Source of the DNA: Photobacterium sp. CCB-ST2H9
GTDB lineage: Bacteria; Pseudomonadota; Gammaproteobacteria; Enterobacterales; Vibrionaceae
Reading direction: 5' to 3'
DNA length: 64,000 bases
Assembly: GCF_023151555.2 (NCBI RefSeq)
Contig: NZ_CP100426.1
Coordinates: forward strand, 806,001-870,000
Within the stretch, counting starts at the first letter, position 1; every line of letters starts with the position of its first letter. The notes under the pieces are model-generated. The model saw nothing but the letters and a program-made list of their open reading frames with translations. It ran no database searches and was not told the DNA's origin. Position numbers and translations under genes: made by a program. This document shows positions 54,599-62,599 of the stretch, one piece after another.

Positions 54599-55150
54599 AT
54601 GGAAAACATCAAAATACTGGCTTTGTCCGGAAGTTTGCGGAAAACCTCATATAACACCACGGCAATCACAGCACTCCAACGGCTGGCACCAAGTCATGTC
54701 GACATCATGATAGGTTCTATCAGCGAGTTGCCGCTGTTTAACCCGGATCGTGAAGATGAACACATCCCGGCCTTAGAAGCGCTGAACAAAGCTTTGAGTG
54801 TTGCGGATGGCCTGATTATCGCAAGTCCGGAATATGCGCATGGCATCAGCGGCCCGATGAAAAACGCGCTCGATTGGCTGGTCAGCGGCGTGTCCTTTCC
54901 CTATAAGCCAATCATGCTGGTGAATACATCACCCCGGGCACAACATGCACAGCAAGCGTTAAAGGAAGTGCTTGCCACCATGTCGGGTGATGTGATTGAA
55001 AAAGCGAGCGTTTCAGTCCCTTTATTAGGCACCGAACTCGATGCCGATGGTGTGATGGAAAACGAGGAAATTACCAGCCAACTAAAAGCCGGTCTTGAGG
55101 TCTTTTGTGGGGCGATTCATCTGAAAAAACAACATCACAACGTCATCTAA
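54599..55150 (+). CDS. NADPH-dependent FMN reductase
   Basis: About 183 residues from the ATG at 54599; a GTG at 54587 sits inside the AGGAAG site and is less likely. The flavodoxin-like fold is shown by ILALSGSLRKTSYNTTA (FMN phosphate loop), LPLFNPDRE and SPEYAHGISGPMKNALDWL. It transfers electrons from NAD(P)H to FMN, quinones or azo compounds. A strong hairpin terminator follows, and it is the last gene before the integron array. Confidence 0.88.
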   Translation: MENIKILALSGSLRKTSYNTTAITALQRLAPSHVDIMIGSISELPLFNPDREDEHIPALEALNKALSVADGLIIASPEYAHGISGPMKNALDWLVSGVSFPYKPIMLVNTSPRAQHAQQALKEVLATMSGDVIEKASVSVPLLGTELDADGVMENEEITSQLKAGLEVFCGAIHLKKQHHNVI

Positions 55151-55165
55151 ATTGCCTTCCTCAGC

Positions 55166-55218
55166 AAGGCGACATCACGAACAATGAGCAGCGTTCATCG
55201 GTGTCGCCTTCATGTTTT
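55166..55218 (+). terminator. Terminator of the FMN reductase gene
   Basis: Arms AAGGCGACA and TGTCGCCTT enclose a second small GAAC/GTTC pair; CATGTTTTT follows. It marks the boundary between ordinary chromosomal genes and the integron array. Confidence 0.75.
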
Positions 55219-55243
55219 TGGCTACGGTCGCTATAGTTGTTTG

Positions 55244-55708
55244 TTATTTGTCGGTATCCGGACAGTTCTGTACGACTTTTGGCAGTTCCACGTGATCTAA
55301 ACCAACACGCGCACCACAGTAAAATACGTGCCGTGCACAATGGTCGTTTGAGTCGCTTATAGTTAGGCTATTGTTATGAAATGATATTTCAAGGTCGCAG
55401 CTGATACCATATTCAACCTCATGTTGACTATAGACAAGCTTGTTATCGACTCGTCTCATTTGTAGTGGCCCTTCACTACCTTCAATAGGAGAGCCTAGAT
55501 AGCAAACATGAAAGTTTGCCCCCAAAATGACCCCTTCCACCCAAAAGTCATCAGCGGCCTTTGAAATCTTTAAATACGTTGACTTCATTTCTGTTTCTTC
55601 AGAGACAAAACTGGTTATTTTCTCACTTGTCAGATAGCAACCTTCAATAGACTTCGCTTGCACCAAAGGCATAAATAAAAGCCCGCCTAAAAATAAAAAT
55701 TTTTGCAT
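55244..55708 (-). CDS. Cassette gene: exported protein of unknown function
   Basis: 154 residues with a signal peptide (MQKFLFLGGLLFMPLVQA). The mature part has six cysteines, including SIEGCYLTS, GISCDLEIS and CARHVFYCGA, so disulphides are likely. No known family. The attC core (GTTAGGAT) upstream supplies its ribosome binding site. It is the last cassette gene of the array. No complete attC follows it; only a TTTGTTATTTG half-site remains. Confidence 0.7.
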   Translation of the reverse strand: MQKFLFLGGLLFMPLVQAKSIEGCYLTSEKITSFVSEETEMKSTYLKISKAADDFWVEGVILGANFHVCYLGSPIEGSEGPLQMRRVDNKLVYSQHEVEYGISCDLEISFHNNSLTISDSNDHCARHVFYCGARVGLDHVELPKVVQNCPDTDK

Positions 55709-55713
55709 ATCAT

Positions 55714-55840
55714 CCTAACGACACATCACACATGTTAAATGGAAAGCGACACAGTAGCCAAGCCTCCGAAAACCATCTTAGACATTTCAACCAACGCACA
55801 GTCAAAGACCCCGCGTTGTGACGCCTCTTGAACAGTCTGT
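55714..55840 (-). repeat. attC site, degenerate
   Basis: Minus-strand reading gives CAAGAGGCGTCACAACGCG at one end and TGTGTCGTTAGG at the other, as in Vibrio repeats, but the outer TAACAAA core at the first end is lost. It may recombine poorly. Confidence 0.5.
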
Positions 55841-56589
55841 CAGACTTCTGTTCTCAAGTCAGCGCAAGTTAACCCTTTCACAAAGCCAGAAATGATATTA
55901 ATCGTTTTTTGTTGAACCGCACTCAAACCATAGTCGGTTAGATCCATATGCTTCGACGCTGGAATCTCAACAATACAGCTGCCATACGTCTGTTGTTCTG
56001 CTTCGGTCGGCAAGACACCTGACTTCGTTGGATATTCTGACGCTCTCACCGAAAGAACTTTCATCTTGTCCGTTTTCGGTAAAGTGACTCTCATATGGTC
56101 TAATGTAATTAGTTGATAAATATATTTTTTATTTCCATTGCTTAACCATGTCGAGATATCGCCTCCATTCGAATGCCCAACCAAGGTGAGCTTGTTGAAG
56201 TCAAAAGACGGAAAACGCATACCCAGCTCACGCTGGAGGAAGTCCAATGTGTCTGCCCCTCGCTCCCAGTTCTCGATACGAGTCTGATACAAATCACCCG
56301 TTCTCGATAATGGCGGATCAGTTGGAAGTTCATGATCTACTGCAACCGTCATATACCCCAAACGATTCAATGTCTCAGAGACGAATTTATACTTTGTAAA
56401 CGGAACGCGATTTCCAGCACTGATAAAAGCAACATTGCATCGATTTAAGGGAGTACAGTTATCAGTATTTTTAGGAAACTCAATTTCAACTGGAATGGAA
56501 CGCTCTCGAGACGAATCCAAAACAACCGTGGTTTTTGCGTTTACCACAAAAGGCAAGATCAAAAGAGATACGCCCAAAAAACGCTTCAT
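55840..56589 (-). CDS. Cassette gene: exported alpha/beta hydrolase-like protein
   Basis: About 249 residues from the ATG at 56589 (AGGAT upstream); the signal peptide is MKRFLGVSLLILPFVVNA. It has CNVAFISAGNRVPFTKYKF, VAVDHELPTDPPLSRTGDLY, the nucleophile elbow GHSNGGDIS and late KHMDLTDYGL with the His. A periplasmic esterase or lipase-like enzyme is likely. It shares a cassette with the downstream-oriented SRPBCC gene: only 60 bases and no attC lie between them. Confidence 0.75.
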   Translation of the reverse strand: MKRFLGVSLLILPFVVNAKTTVVLDSSRERSIPVEIEFPKNTDNCTPLNRCNVAFISAGNRVPFTKYKFVSETLNRLGYMTVAVDHELPTDPPLSRTGDLYQTRIENWERGADTLDFLQRELGMRFPSFDFNKLTLVGHSNGGDISTWLSNGNKKYIYQLITLDHMRVTLPKTDKMKVLSVRASEYPTKSGVLPTEAEQQTYGSCIVEIPASKHMDLTDYGLSAVQQKTINIISGFVKGLTCADLRTEV

Positions 56590-56648
56590 ACAATATCCTG
56601 ATTTTAAGAATGTAATCAAAGAAGCCTCACACTGAGCTAATCGGCAAC

Positions 56649-57107
56649 TTATTCAGCCGAAGGCTCGGTATAAGGCATCCCCTTACCTGTCTCCAGGTAA
56701 TTTTTAAGACTTGCCAGAAAGTGAGTCCAGCCTTGACTGCAAACTTCGAAACACTCAATTTGTGGGGTCAGACCGAGATGCTCTAAATCCAAACGCGTAG
56801 TGGATTCGGATGGACTTGAAAGTTGGAATACGATTGTTGTCCCTATCCATTCGTCCGTTCGTGTCAAACCGGGAACAACTAATTGCGCGTCTATAACACT
56901 CCAACAAACCTCCGATTGAGGTCGCAGGGACTCAATACGCATCACTTTGAACGTTTCACCAAACCTTATCGTTATCAGTTCTCCGACGGTAGTGCCTACC
57001 TCGCAAGAAGGAGTCCACCATTCAGATATGCCGCGCTGCGTGGTCAAGGCATCGTAAACATGAGAGACAGGTACAGAGAGAAGTATGCTGTTTTGGTAGT
57101 TATTCAT
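56649..57107 (-). CDS. Cassette gene: SRPBCC (AHSA1-like) protein
   Basis: About 152 residues from the ATG at 57107, with GGAG seven bases upstream; a TTG further up lies inside the attC and is rejected. VSHVYDALTTQRGISEWWTPSC at the start (shown in part), IRFGETFKVMRIESL and the end CSQGWTHFLASLKNYLETG are typical of the AHSA1/START-like fold, which binds hydrophobic ligands. No enzyme role can be named. It is the first of two genes in this cassette. Confidence 0.82.
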   Translation of the reverse strand: MNNYQNSILLSVPVSHVYDALTTQRGISEWWTPSCEVGTTVGELITIRFGETFKVMRIESLRPQSEVCWSVIDAQLVVPGLTRTDEWIGTTIVFQLSSPSESTTRLDLEHLGLTPQIECFEVCSQGWTHFLASLKNYLETGKGMPYTEPSAE

Positions 57108-57140
57108 AGTATGGCTCCATGATAAATGTTTGTGAGGGGG

Positions 57141-57265
57141 TCTAACACTGCGTTTCAGTGTGAACAACGCAACCTTCCAACCGAATCCATTGTGCAGTAA
57201 ACATTAAAGCCAACTCTTATTCAAAATGCCAAACATTTGGAATCATTTTTAAACGCTTTATTAGT
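57141..57265 (-). repeat. attC site
   Basis: About 125 bases. Plus-strand landmarks are TCTAACACTGCG, GAACAACGC, AAAATGCCAAAC and TTTAAACGCTTTATTAG. The stop codon of the neighbouring cassette gene (57261-57263) lies within its core. Confidence 0.82.
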
Positions 57266-57758
57266 CTTTAAAGAGTTCTGGGTAATTCAACACGTCAATT
57301 GTTTCTTTGCACGCATTGATTATTTCACTTCTTCTATGTTGCGCTGACCAACCGTGAATATGTTCGCAATACCATTTATCTTCAAGTGACGTATATTCAG
57401 AAAGTGTTCCCGGATAATCCAACTGAACATTTACCGCATAAATTTGAGAGACGCCGTCTTCTGGAGCTAAGGCACCATCAACGACAGCCTGTGCTAAGAC
57501 CTTCGCGTACCCCTCTAAAGCAGCTTCCTCATTTGGCCGTACAATACCGAGTTCATTAAGAACAGTATTAAAATAAGCTTCAGCTTCAAATTCATTTACT
57601 GGCTTTAAAAGAGAGGCCAATATAGCAAGATGTTCTGTTTCGATACCTTGCTCCAATAGGTAAATAGCCCAAGACACCTTATATTCGCTACCACCAGAGC
57701 ACATTGCAGCTAACCCAAGCACTCGATAGGTTTCACGCTTTTGTGATTTATTGAACAT
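57261..57758 (-). CDS. Cassette gene: unknown cytoplasmic protein
   Basis: 165 residues, mostly helical, with no signal peptide. AAGGGATAGGC precedes the ATG. Motifs such as LAAMCSGGSEYKVSWAIYLL and DGVSQIYAVNVQLDYPG do not match a family I know. Stop codon inside the attC core. Expression from a cassette promoter is uncertain. Confidence 0.7.
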   Translation of the reverse strand: MFNKSQKRETYRVLGLAAMCSGGSEYKVSWAIYLLEQGIETEHLAILASLLKPVNEFEAEAYFNTVLNELGIVRPNEEAALEGYAKVLAQAVVDGALAPEDGVSQIYAVNVQLDYPGTLSEYTSLEDKWYCEHIHGWSAQHRRSEIINACKETIDVLNYPELFKD

Positions 57759-57772
57759 GCCTATCCCTTGAA

Positions 57773-57870
57773 TCTAACACCTGCAATCAAACGCCACACT
57801 AAACCCCAAAAACACACCGAACTTCAAACGAAAAGGAATAATCCAGGGCCACCTTAAATATCTTGTGAGG
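57773..57870 (-). repeat. attC-like site, degenerate
   Basis: Plus-strand ends TCTAACACCTGC and CACCTTAAATATCTTGTGAGG correspond to the attC pattern, but the central arms are eroded. It separates two cassette genes as expected. Confidence 0.45.
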
Positions 57871-57893
57871 TTTTTACTGAATTCACTTGAAAT

Positions 57894-58340
57894 TTACTCA
57901 GATAAAATTGAATCGAATTTAGTTTGATCTAGATATTTTCCAAAACCAGACATGGATCGAATCACGTCGCTATTCGTTGACAATTCTTCAACAGCAGCAC
58001 TGCCAACCAATTGGAATGCACCTTGTATAGCAAGCTTCCCTTCGTGCTGAATCGCAATTTTTGCTTCATTTACGCAATCCTTTGTCAAAAGCCTGGTTAT
58101 TAGTTCAGCTGCATACTTATTGGCGTTCTCTTTATCTAATTCTATGACATTTGCGTAAGGCTTAATTTCCGGGTACTCTGACATGGAAAAAAATATCCAC
58201 TTTGCAAGCATCTTCCTCTCTTCACCAGTCATGTTGTCATTCATGCAATACCCCAAATCATGAGATGGTTGACTTGCTGATACAGGATAAGTGCCAACAA
58301 GCCCTGTCAGCAAAGTTAAAGCAAATACATATTTTTTCAT
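57894..58340 (-). CDS. Cassette gene: exported protein of unknown function
   Basis: 148 residues with a signal peptide (MKKYVFALTLLTGLVGTYPVSA). The mature protein is helical, with two cysteines (LGYCMNDN and TKDCVNEAK) and the segment EERKMLAKWIFFSMSEYPEI. A good AGGAAAC site precedes the ATG. No recognised family. Confidence 0.7.
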   Translation of the reverse strand: MKKYVFALTLLTGLVGTYPVSASQPSHDLGYCMNDNMTGEERKMLAKWIFFSMSEYPEIKPYANVIELDKENANKYAAELITRLLTKDCVNEAKIAIQHEGKLAIQGAFQLVGSAAVEELSTNSDVIRSMSGFGKYLDQTKFDSILSE

Positions 58341-58374
58341 TTTGTTTCCTGAATCTATTTCAAATTAACTTCTG

Positions 58375-58502
58375 TTCCAACGCCGCTTTCACTGCGACAA
58401 CGCTATGCCGTGCAAATGAAACCATTGTACTACAGACACTTAAACCAAATATAACACAAAACCTCCCGGCACTAAGAGTCCCTCTTAAACGCTTTGTTAT
58501 GT
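58375..58502 (-). repeat. attC site
   Basis: About 128 bases with plus-strand landmarks CCAACGCCGCTTTCACTGCG, ACAACGC, GGCACTAAGAGTCCCTCTT and AAACGCTTTGTTATG. It is a full-length Vibrio-repeat type site. Confidence 0.82.
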
Positions 58503-58528
58503 GTGAAAAACCATTTGATAGATTTCAG

Positions 58529-58557
58529 TTGATTTCATAAATTGAAATAATTATCAT
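58529..58557 (+). promoter_or_regulatory. Candidate promoter of the reversed cassette gene
   Basis: TTGATT at 58529-58534 and TATCAT at 58552-58557 with a 17-base spacer, 30 bases before the start codon. It would let this plus-strand gene be expressed independently of the array direction. Confidence 0.55.
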
Positions 58558-58586
58558 TAACCTTTTAATAATACAGAAAACATATC

Positions 58587-59015
58587 GTGAAAAAGCTAAT
58601 TCTATCTTTTTTCGTTTTGACAAGTGGATGCGCAACAACATACAGCCCTCAAAACATAAATGAAAACAGTCCCTTCTTACGTATGCATGGTGATCATAAA
58701 TACAACCATGCTCACGGTTATTCCGTATTACAGTCCGAATGTGATTTTGACTCTGAGCAACAGATTGGCCTTGTCGGTGGTGCCTTGTTAGATCCGAAAG
58801 AAAAAATTGTTCAATTGAAAGAAAACAAGCGCCTAATAATTCTGGTCAAAAGTTACGCTACTTATACATCCGAAACCCATGTTACCTCTTATGCGTTTGA
58901 ATTTACGCCAGAAGCAAACAAACGTTACGACATAGTTGGAATCAAACTAGTAAATAGTGAATCGCAACTCGTCCCGTCTGACCTAAAGTTTCTACCGATA
59001 AATCACTGTAAATAG
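58587..59015 (+). CDS. Reversed cassette gene: lipoprotein of unknown function
   Basis: 142 residues starting with GTG. The lipobox is LTSGC (Cys15) after MKKLILSFFV. The mature part has QSECDFDSEQQIGLVGGALL and VTSYAFEFTPEANKRYDI, a small beta-rich domain seen in several Vibrio lipoproteins but not one I can name. It is the only gene of the array on the plus strand and has a plausible promoter of its own at 58529-58557. Confidence 0.75.
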   Translation: MKKLILSFFVLTSGCATTYSPQNINENSPFLRMHGDHKYNHAHGYSVLQSECDFDSEQQIGLVGGALLDPKEKIVQLKENKRLIILVKSYATYTSETHVTSYAFEFTPEANKRYDIVGIKLVNSESQLVPSDLKFLPINHCK

Positions 59016-59061
59016 TACTAACTTTCTTAAGTCCAGTTCCACACTGGACTTTCACTTGAAC

Positions 59062-59109
59062 ACCTAGCGCCGCATTCAACAGCTACTCCGTTGCAATGCT
59101 TTGTTAAGT
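59062..59109 (-). repeat. Short attC site
   Basis: About 48 bases, CACCTAGCGCCGCATTCAAC to TGCAATGCTTTGTTAAG on the plus strand. The inner arms GCATT and AATGC pair. It is much shorter than the Vibrio-repeat type and has a divergent CTAGCG core, suggesting a cassette from another array. Confidence 0.6.
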
Positions 59110-59112
59110 GAT

Positions 59113-59493
59113 TCAATATTGGAGACCATCGTCACCAATTTCATCCCACTCCGCTTTAGAGCTAACACACAGATGGGCAGATACCTTCAAGTGCATAGTT
59201 TTATCGAGTAATCCTACAGGAACCCAATAGCCACTTTTGTTTTTTAATTCGTTGGGGACTGGACTGCCGCATTTAGCGCAAAACTCTGATCTGTATCCGG
59301 ACTCCTTGATAAAAGATGTTATTTTGTCAGTACCAGAGAGCCACTTAAAACTATTACTTTCCACAAGCACTGCCGAATTGGAGTTAGAGCCTGTCACTCT
59401 TCTACATAATGAACAATGACATTGATAGATATTGGTGCAACCGCCATTTACTTCGAACTGAATTTCGCCACATAGACACTTACCGTTCATCAA
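59113..59493 (-). CDS. Cassette gene: GFA/CENP-V family protein
   Basis: 126 residues with the zinc-binding cysteines of the glutathione-dependent formaldehyde-activating (GFA) family: GKCLCGEIQFEV, CHCSLCRRVTGS and FCAKCGSPVP. Family members are annotated as binding glutathione adducts, but true activity is known for few. AAGGAG precedes the ATG. The whole fold is intact and of normal length. Confidence 0.88.
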   Translation of the reverse strand: MMNGKCLCGEIQFEVNGGCTNIYQCHCSLCRRVTGSNSNSAVLVESNSFKWLSGTDKITSFIKESGYRSEFCAKCGSPVPNELKNKSGYWVPVGLLDKTMHLKVSAHLCVSSKAEWDEIGDDGLQY

Positions 59494-59504
59494 AACTCCT
59501 TACA

Positions 59505-59631
59505 ACTTAACGCCCTATTTAGGGGTGAGCAACGCAATACCGAAGCTTCTGCATTGCACCTTAAACATTTAACCAAACGCATCACAAGAATACCACGCGT
59601 ACCGATTCCCACTTAAACGCTTTGCTAGCTG
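59505..59631 (-). repeat. attC site
   Basis: About 127 bases: CTTAACGCCCTATTTAGGGG, GAGCAACGC, then CCCACTTAAACGCTTTGCTAG on the plus strand. The outer core reads GCTAG instead of GTTAG. Confidence 0.75.
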
Positions 59632-59681
59632 TGTATGTTCAGCACTCTCGTAACTTTGTAGTCAATTGCGTTGGCTCCTTG

Positions 59682-60332
59682 TTATATTTTTGGTGACACC
59701 AGTATTGTTGATATCGAGCCACTGCCATTTATTTTTGTATCAATAGTTTGTGGAGTCCCTAAATACTCAATACGACCTGAACCATTTACCTTTCCAGTTA
59801 GTTCGGAAGAAACATTCAGTCGAACTAAGCCTGAACCATTAACTTTAATTTTGCCCGTTTGAGACTCTAGCAATGTAGCTTCCACTTGAGCTGCACCATT
59901 GAGGGCAACATCGAAATCGTCAACTCTGCCAAACAAATTTGATGTACCAGCTCCATTTACTACAAGAGTAAAACTTTTAGCTGCCAAATTTGTAATGTCG
60001 ACCGTTTGCGCGCCATTTAAGGTTAGACTAGACACTGAACCATTGGTTAACTCAAAAACAAAACCTTCTTTGATTGCGACCGTATCTTTAGTACTAATTT
60101 CAAACTTTCCGTTAAAGCAGGTGTATTTCAAAGCGTTCAGTTCTTTAGTGGCACCTTTCACAGTACCAGACGAATCACCACTCGCAATCAGTTTGACTGT
60201 CGAAGGCACGTTAATGGTTAGCCTCGTGTAATCACATGCGGGAACTGTGGTTTCTATTGTGTTTTCAGTAGCAAATGTGAAAGAACTACTTATCAAACAT
60301 ACAGATAAAAAACATATCCTTTTTATATTCAT
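59682..60332 (-). CDS. Cassette gene: exported DUF2807 (GIN-type) beta-helix protein
   Basis: 216 residues with a signal peptide (MNIKRICFLSVCLISSSFTFA). The rest is a repetitive beta solenoid with SSLTLNGAQTVDITNL, VVNGAGTSNLFGRVDDFDV, ALNGAAQVEA and KVNGSGLVRLNVS, the N-G-[AS]-G repeat of the DUF2807 head-GIN fold. Probably a periplasmic or secreted binding protein; the ligand is unknown. Confidence 0.82.
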   Translation of the reverse strand: MNIKRICFLSVCLISSSFTFATENTIETTVPACDYTRLTINVPSTVKLIASGDSSGTVKGATKELNALKYTCFNGKFEISTKDTVAIKEGFVFELTNGSVSSLTLNGAQTVDITNLAAKSFTLVVNGAGTSNLFGRVDDFDVALNGAAQVEATLLESQTGKIKVNGSGLVRLNVSSELTGKVNGSGRIEYLGTPQTIDTKINGSGSISTILVSPKI

Positions 60333-60350
60333 CGATTTTTCCCTAAAAAA

Positions 60351-60476
60351 TATAACGCCGCATTAAGGTGTGAGCAACGCTACCACCCAACCTAAACCAT
60401 ACCACCGTAAACACTAAACCCAACCTAGAACTGAAAATGCCAAGCGTTGCGAATCTCTCTTAAATGCTTTGTTATA
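60351..60476 (-). repeat. attC site
   Basis: About 126 bases, TATAACGCCGCATTAAGGTG to TTAAATGCTTTGTTATA on the plus strand. It is nearly identical in parts to the site at 63701-63828. The stop codon of the gene at 60472 lies in its core. Confidence 0.88.
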
Positions 60477-61029
60477 AGCCGTTTTCTATTTGATAGTCGG
60501 CGACTAGTCCTACTTTTTCTATAGGTGTTGGCAGAATATCATCCAATGTATTGATTATTCCGTCTCTTCCATATGATCGAATATGATAATAATTTTCATC
60601 AATAACAATATAGTAATACAGCTTCTCTCCGGAAATGCTCACCTGTGCTGCATCGTTTAGAGATACCAAACTGCCTTCTGGCAAGGATTCTTGTAGTACT
60701 TCCAATGATGGCGGATATACGCCATGTTGAACTTTGTATAGTTCAATAGCTTGTACTGAATTAGTCAATTGTACCTTTACTAACTTAAAGCGTAGATCAT
60801 CGTATACTCCTCCTTCTTGTACAAAACCAAAGTACCCAAGAGTCCCATACAAGATAAAAGTAAAACTAATACCACAAAGACCGACTACTTTAAGTTTTGT
60901 ACTTTTCGCTTTGAAGCCCCAGATGATTGCTACAATCCCAAATAAAACGCCAATCAAGGGGATGAATGACATTCCACCAATTACAAATCCAAGACAACCA
61001 GGTCCTTTTTGTTTCTCTGCATTTTCCAA
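60472..61029 (-). CDS. Cassette gene: membrane protein with pseudopilin-like C-terminal domain
   Basis: 185 residues starting with TTG, supported by AGGA nine bases upstream. Two hydrophobic helices (about 12-36 and 42-66) are followed by a soluble part with SVQAIELYKVQHGVYPPSLE, LYYYIVIDENYYHIRSYGRD and INTLDDILP, the pattern of type II secretion G-like pseudopilin domains. There is no prepilin cleavage site, so it is not a normal pilin. Function unknown. Confidence 0.72.
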   Translation of the reverse strand: MENAEKQKGPGCLGFVIGGMSFIPLIGVLFGIVAIIWGFKAKSTKLKVVGLCGISFTFILYGTLGYFGFVQEGGVYDDLRFKLVKVQLTNSVQAIELYKVQHGVYPPSLEVLQESLPEGSLVSLNDAAQVSISGEKLYYYIVIDENYYHIRSYGRDGIINTLDDILPTPIEKVGLVADYQIENGL

Positions 61030-61059
61030 TGTTCAATATCCTATGTAGTACCTTAAGGC

Positions 61060-61163
61060 TTATAACGGCTGCGAAAATCTGTGCCCCACTGAACCAACAA
61101 AGCACACCACACTCCATACTAAAATCGCCGAGTGTAACGCATCACCTTGATTGCTTTGTTATA
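61060..61163 (-). repeat. attC site
   Basis: About 104 bases, TATAACGGCTGCG, GCCGAGTGTAACGC and GATTGCTTTGTTATA on the plus strand. Shorter inner part than its neighbours. Confidence 0.72.
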
Positions 61164-61469
61164 TTTTTCTTGCGTACAAATCATGCAACTGTGGCATTCC
61201 TTCACCAGAGATCTTCTCGTTACAACACGAGGCTTCTATTGGTAATTGATTCTTAGTATGCACACCATCCATTATTTCTAACAATTGGAACAAACTATGA
61301 TCTATTGCTTCAGTAACAATCTCACGCACAAATAACTGCTCACTTAAAAACAGATTTGATAACCATGTTTGAGCATCGCTTGAGATACCTGACTCCCGTC
61401 AGACCAATCTATAGAGAAATCTCTAGCTTCTTCTTTTACTAATTGAACAAATTCCTCACCATCCATCAT
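61159..61469 (-). pseudogene. Cassette gene broken by a frameshift
   Basis: From ATG-ATG at 61469/61466 the frame reads MDGEEFVQLVKEEARDFSID and stops after about 40 codons. A frame offset by one base takes over near 61376 with DAQTWLSNLFLSEQLFV and runs to a TAA at 61159-61161 inside the attC core, exactly where intact cassette genes end. Joining the two frames gives about 102 residues. The family is unknown. A single indel has inactivated it, or it needs frameshifting. Confidence 0.8.
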
Positions 61470-61554
61470 TACTCAAATGTCATCACAAATCGAACTGAGG
61501 TGGATTAAAGTTATTAGATTTTTAACTAAGTTTCGATGGAATTTTTCGAAAAAA

Positions 61555-61679
61555 TATAACGCCCGATTAAGTGGTGAGTAACGCTACCACAACAATCAAT
61601 TATTGCACCGTAAACCCAAAAACCAAATCAAACCAAAACCGCCGAGATTTTCGAATCCGTCTTGAAGCGTTTGTTAGGT
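61555..61679 (-). repeat. attC site
   Basis: About 125 bases, TATAACGCCCGATTAAGTGG, GAGTAACGC, then CGTCTTGAAGCGTTTGTTAGG on the plus strand. Full-length Vibrio-repeat type. Confidence 0.87.
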
Positions 61680-62440
61680 TATTTAATATACTTCTCAACT
61701 ACTAACGCCAATCCTTCTGGATTCTCCCATGCCATTGAATGTCCTGCATTAGCTACAACTGCAACGTTAATTTTATGCCTAGCCAACTCGTCATAATCTG
61801 GGTCAGGTAAACTTTCACTTCCATAAATATATGTTTTAACAGTATCCAGTGAATAATATATTTGACGCCAACTTGGTGTTTGACCTTTTATCAGAGATAC
61901 TGCATTTCGGTGAATGGCTATAGGTGAACTATTTGATAGTCCAGCAGCCCATTCAGTATTACCACTTACAACACTCTCTCGAAGAGTTTTTGCATACCCA
62001 AACTTTATAAAATCACTTTCACTATAACTTGCGATTTGTTTACTAAAAAATCCGCCGCCAGCATCAAGATTTGCCTCACTTAAAATAATAGCCTTAACTT
62101 TATCTTTTACACGTTCAGCTAATGCAATAGATACCGCTCCCCCCATGCTGTGACCAAAGATCACAATATTATCTAAGCTCAAATAACTTAATAATTCTTC
62201 GAGATATTTAGCATGATTAGCTATTGTATAATCAAACCACTCAGGCTTATCGCTGTATCCAGAGCCGACCAAATCGACTAGTATACGCCTATGATTAACT
62301 AAGCTACCCATTGAAACTACTTGTGGATAATCAAATGAAGATGCACATCCAAGACCATGAATGAAAATAATTGGTATTTCATCGCCAGAAAAGTCGTGAT
62401 ATCGAATAATTACATCATTTTCAAGTTTAAACTCTTTCAT
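61679..62440 (-). CDS. Cassette gene: alpha/beta hydrolase
   Basis: 253 residues, cytoplasmic. IPIIFIHGLGCASSFDYP (oxyanion hole), DLVGSGYSDKP, the nucleophile elbow FGHSMGGAVSIALAE and the late VVANAGHSMAWENP with the catalytic His define a complete hydrolase. The middle part YIYGSESLPDPDYDE may hold the acidic residue. AGGTAA precedes the ATG. Substrate unknown. It is intact and of the usual length. Confidence 0.87.
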   Translation of the reverse strand: MKEFKLENDVIIRYHDFSGDEIPIIFIHGLGCASSFDYPQVVSMGSLVNHRRILVDLVGSGYSDKPEWFDYTIANHAKYLEELLSYLSLDNIVIFGHSMGGAVSIALAERVKDKVKAIILSEANLDAGGGFFSKQIASYSESDFIKFGYAKTLRESVVSGNTEWAAGLSNSSPIAIHRNAVSLIKGQTPSWRQIYYSLDTVKTYIYGSESLPDPDYDELARHKINVAVVANAGHSMAWENPEGLALVVEKYIK

Positions 62441-62532
62441 TTTGTTACCTAACCACTATATTAATTGCTCTGCATAGTAGCACAAATACTGTATATAAGA
62501 ACAGTATCAATGAGATTTGTATGTACAGTGAA

Positions 62533-62599
62533 ACCTAACGCCCCAATAACCGGCGCGCGTCCGGCGCCGCAGGCGCGTAGTTGACAGGCTTATTAGCTG
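62533..62599 (-). repeat. Short GC-rich attC site
   Basis: About 67 bases, CCTAACGCCCCAATAACCGG to GACAGGCTTATTAGCTG on the plus strand, with a very GC-rich palindromic centre (GGCGCGCGTCC / GGCGCCGCAGGCGCG). This form is typical of cassettes from other bacterial groups rather than of Vibrio repeats. Confidence 0.75.

Noticed and set aside
57108-57167. Upstream TTG start for the SRPBCC cassette gene
   Set aside because: It lies in the attC site; the ATG at 57107 has a proper ribosome binding site.
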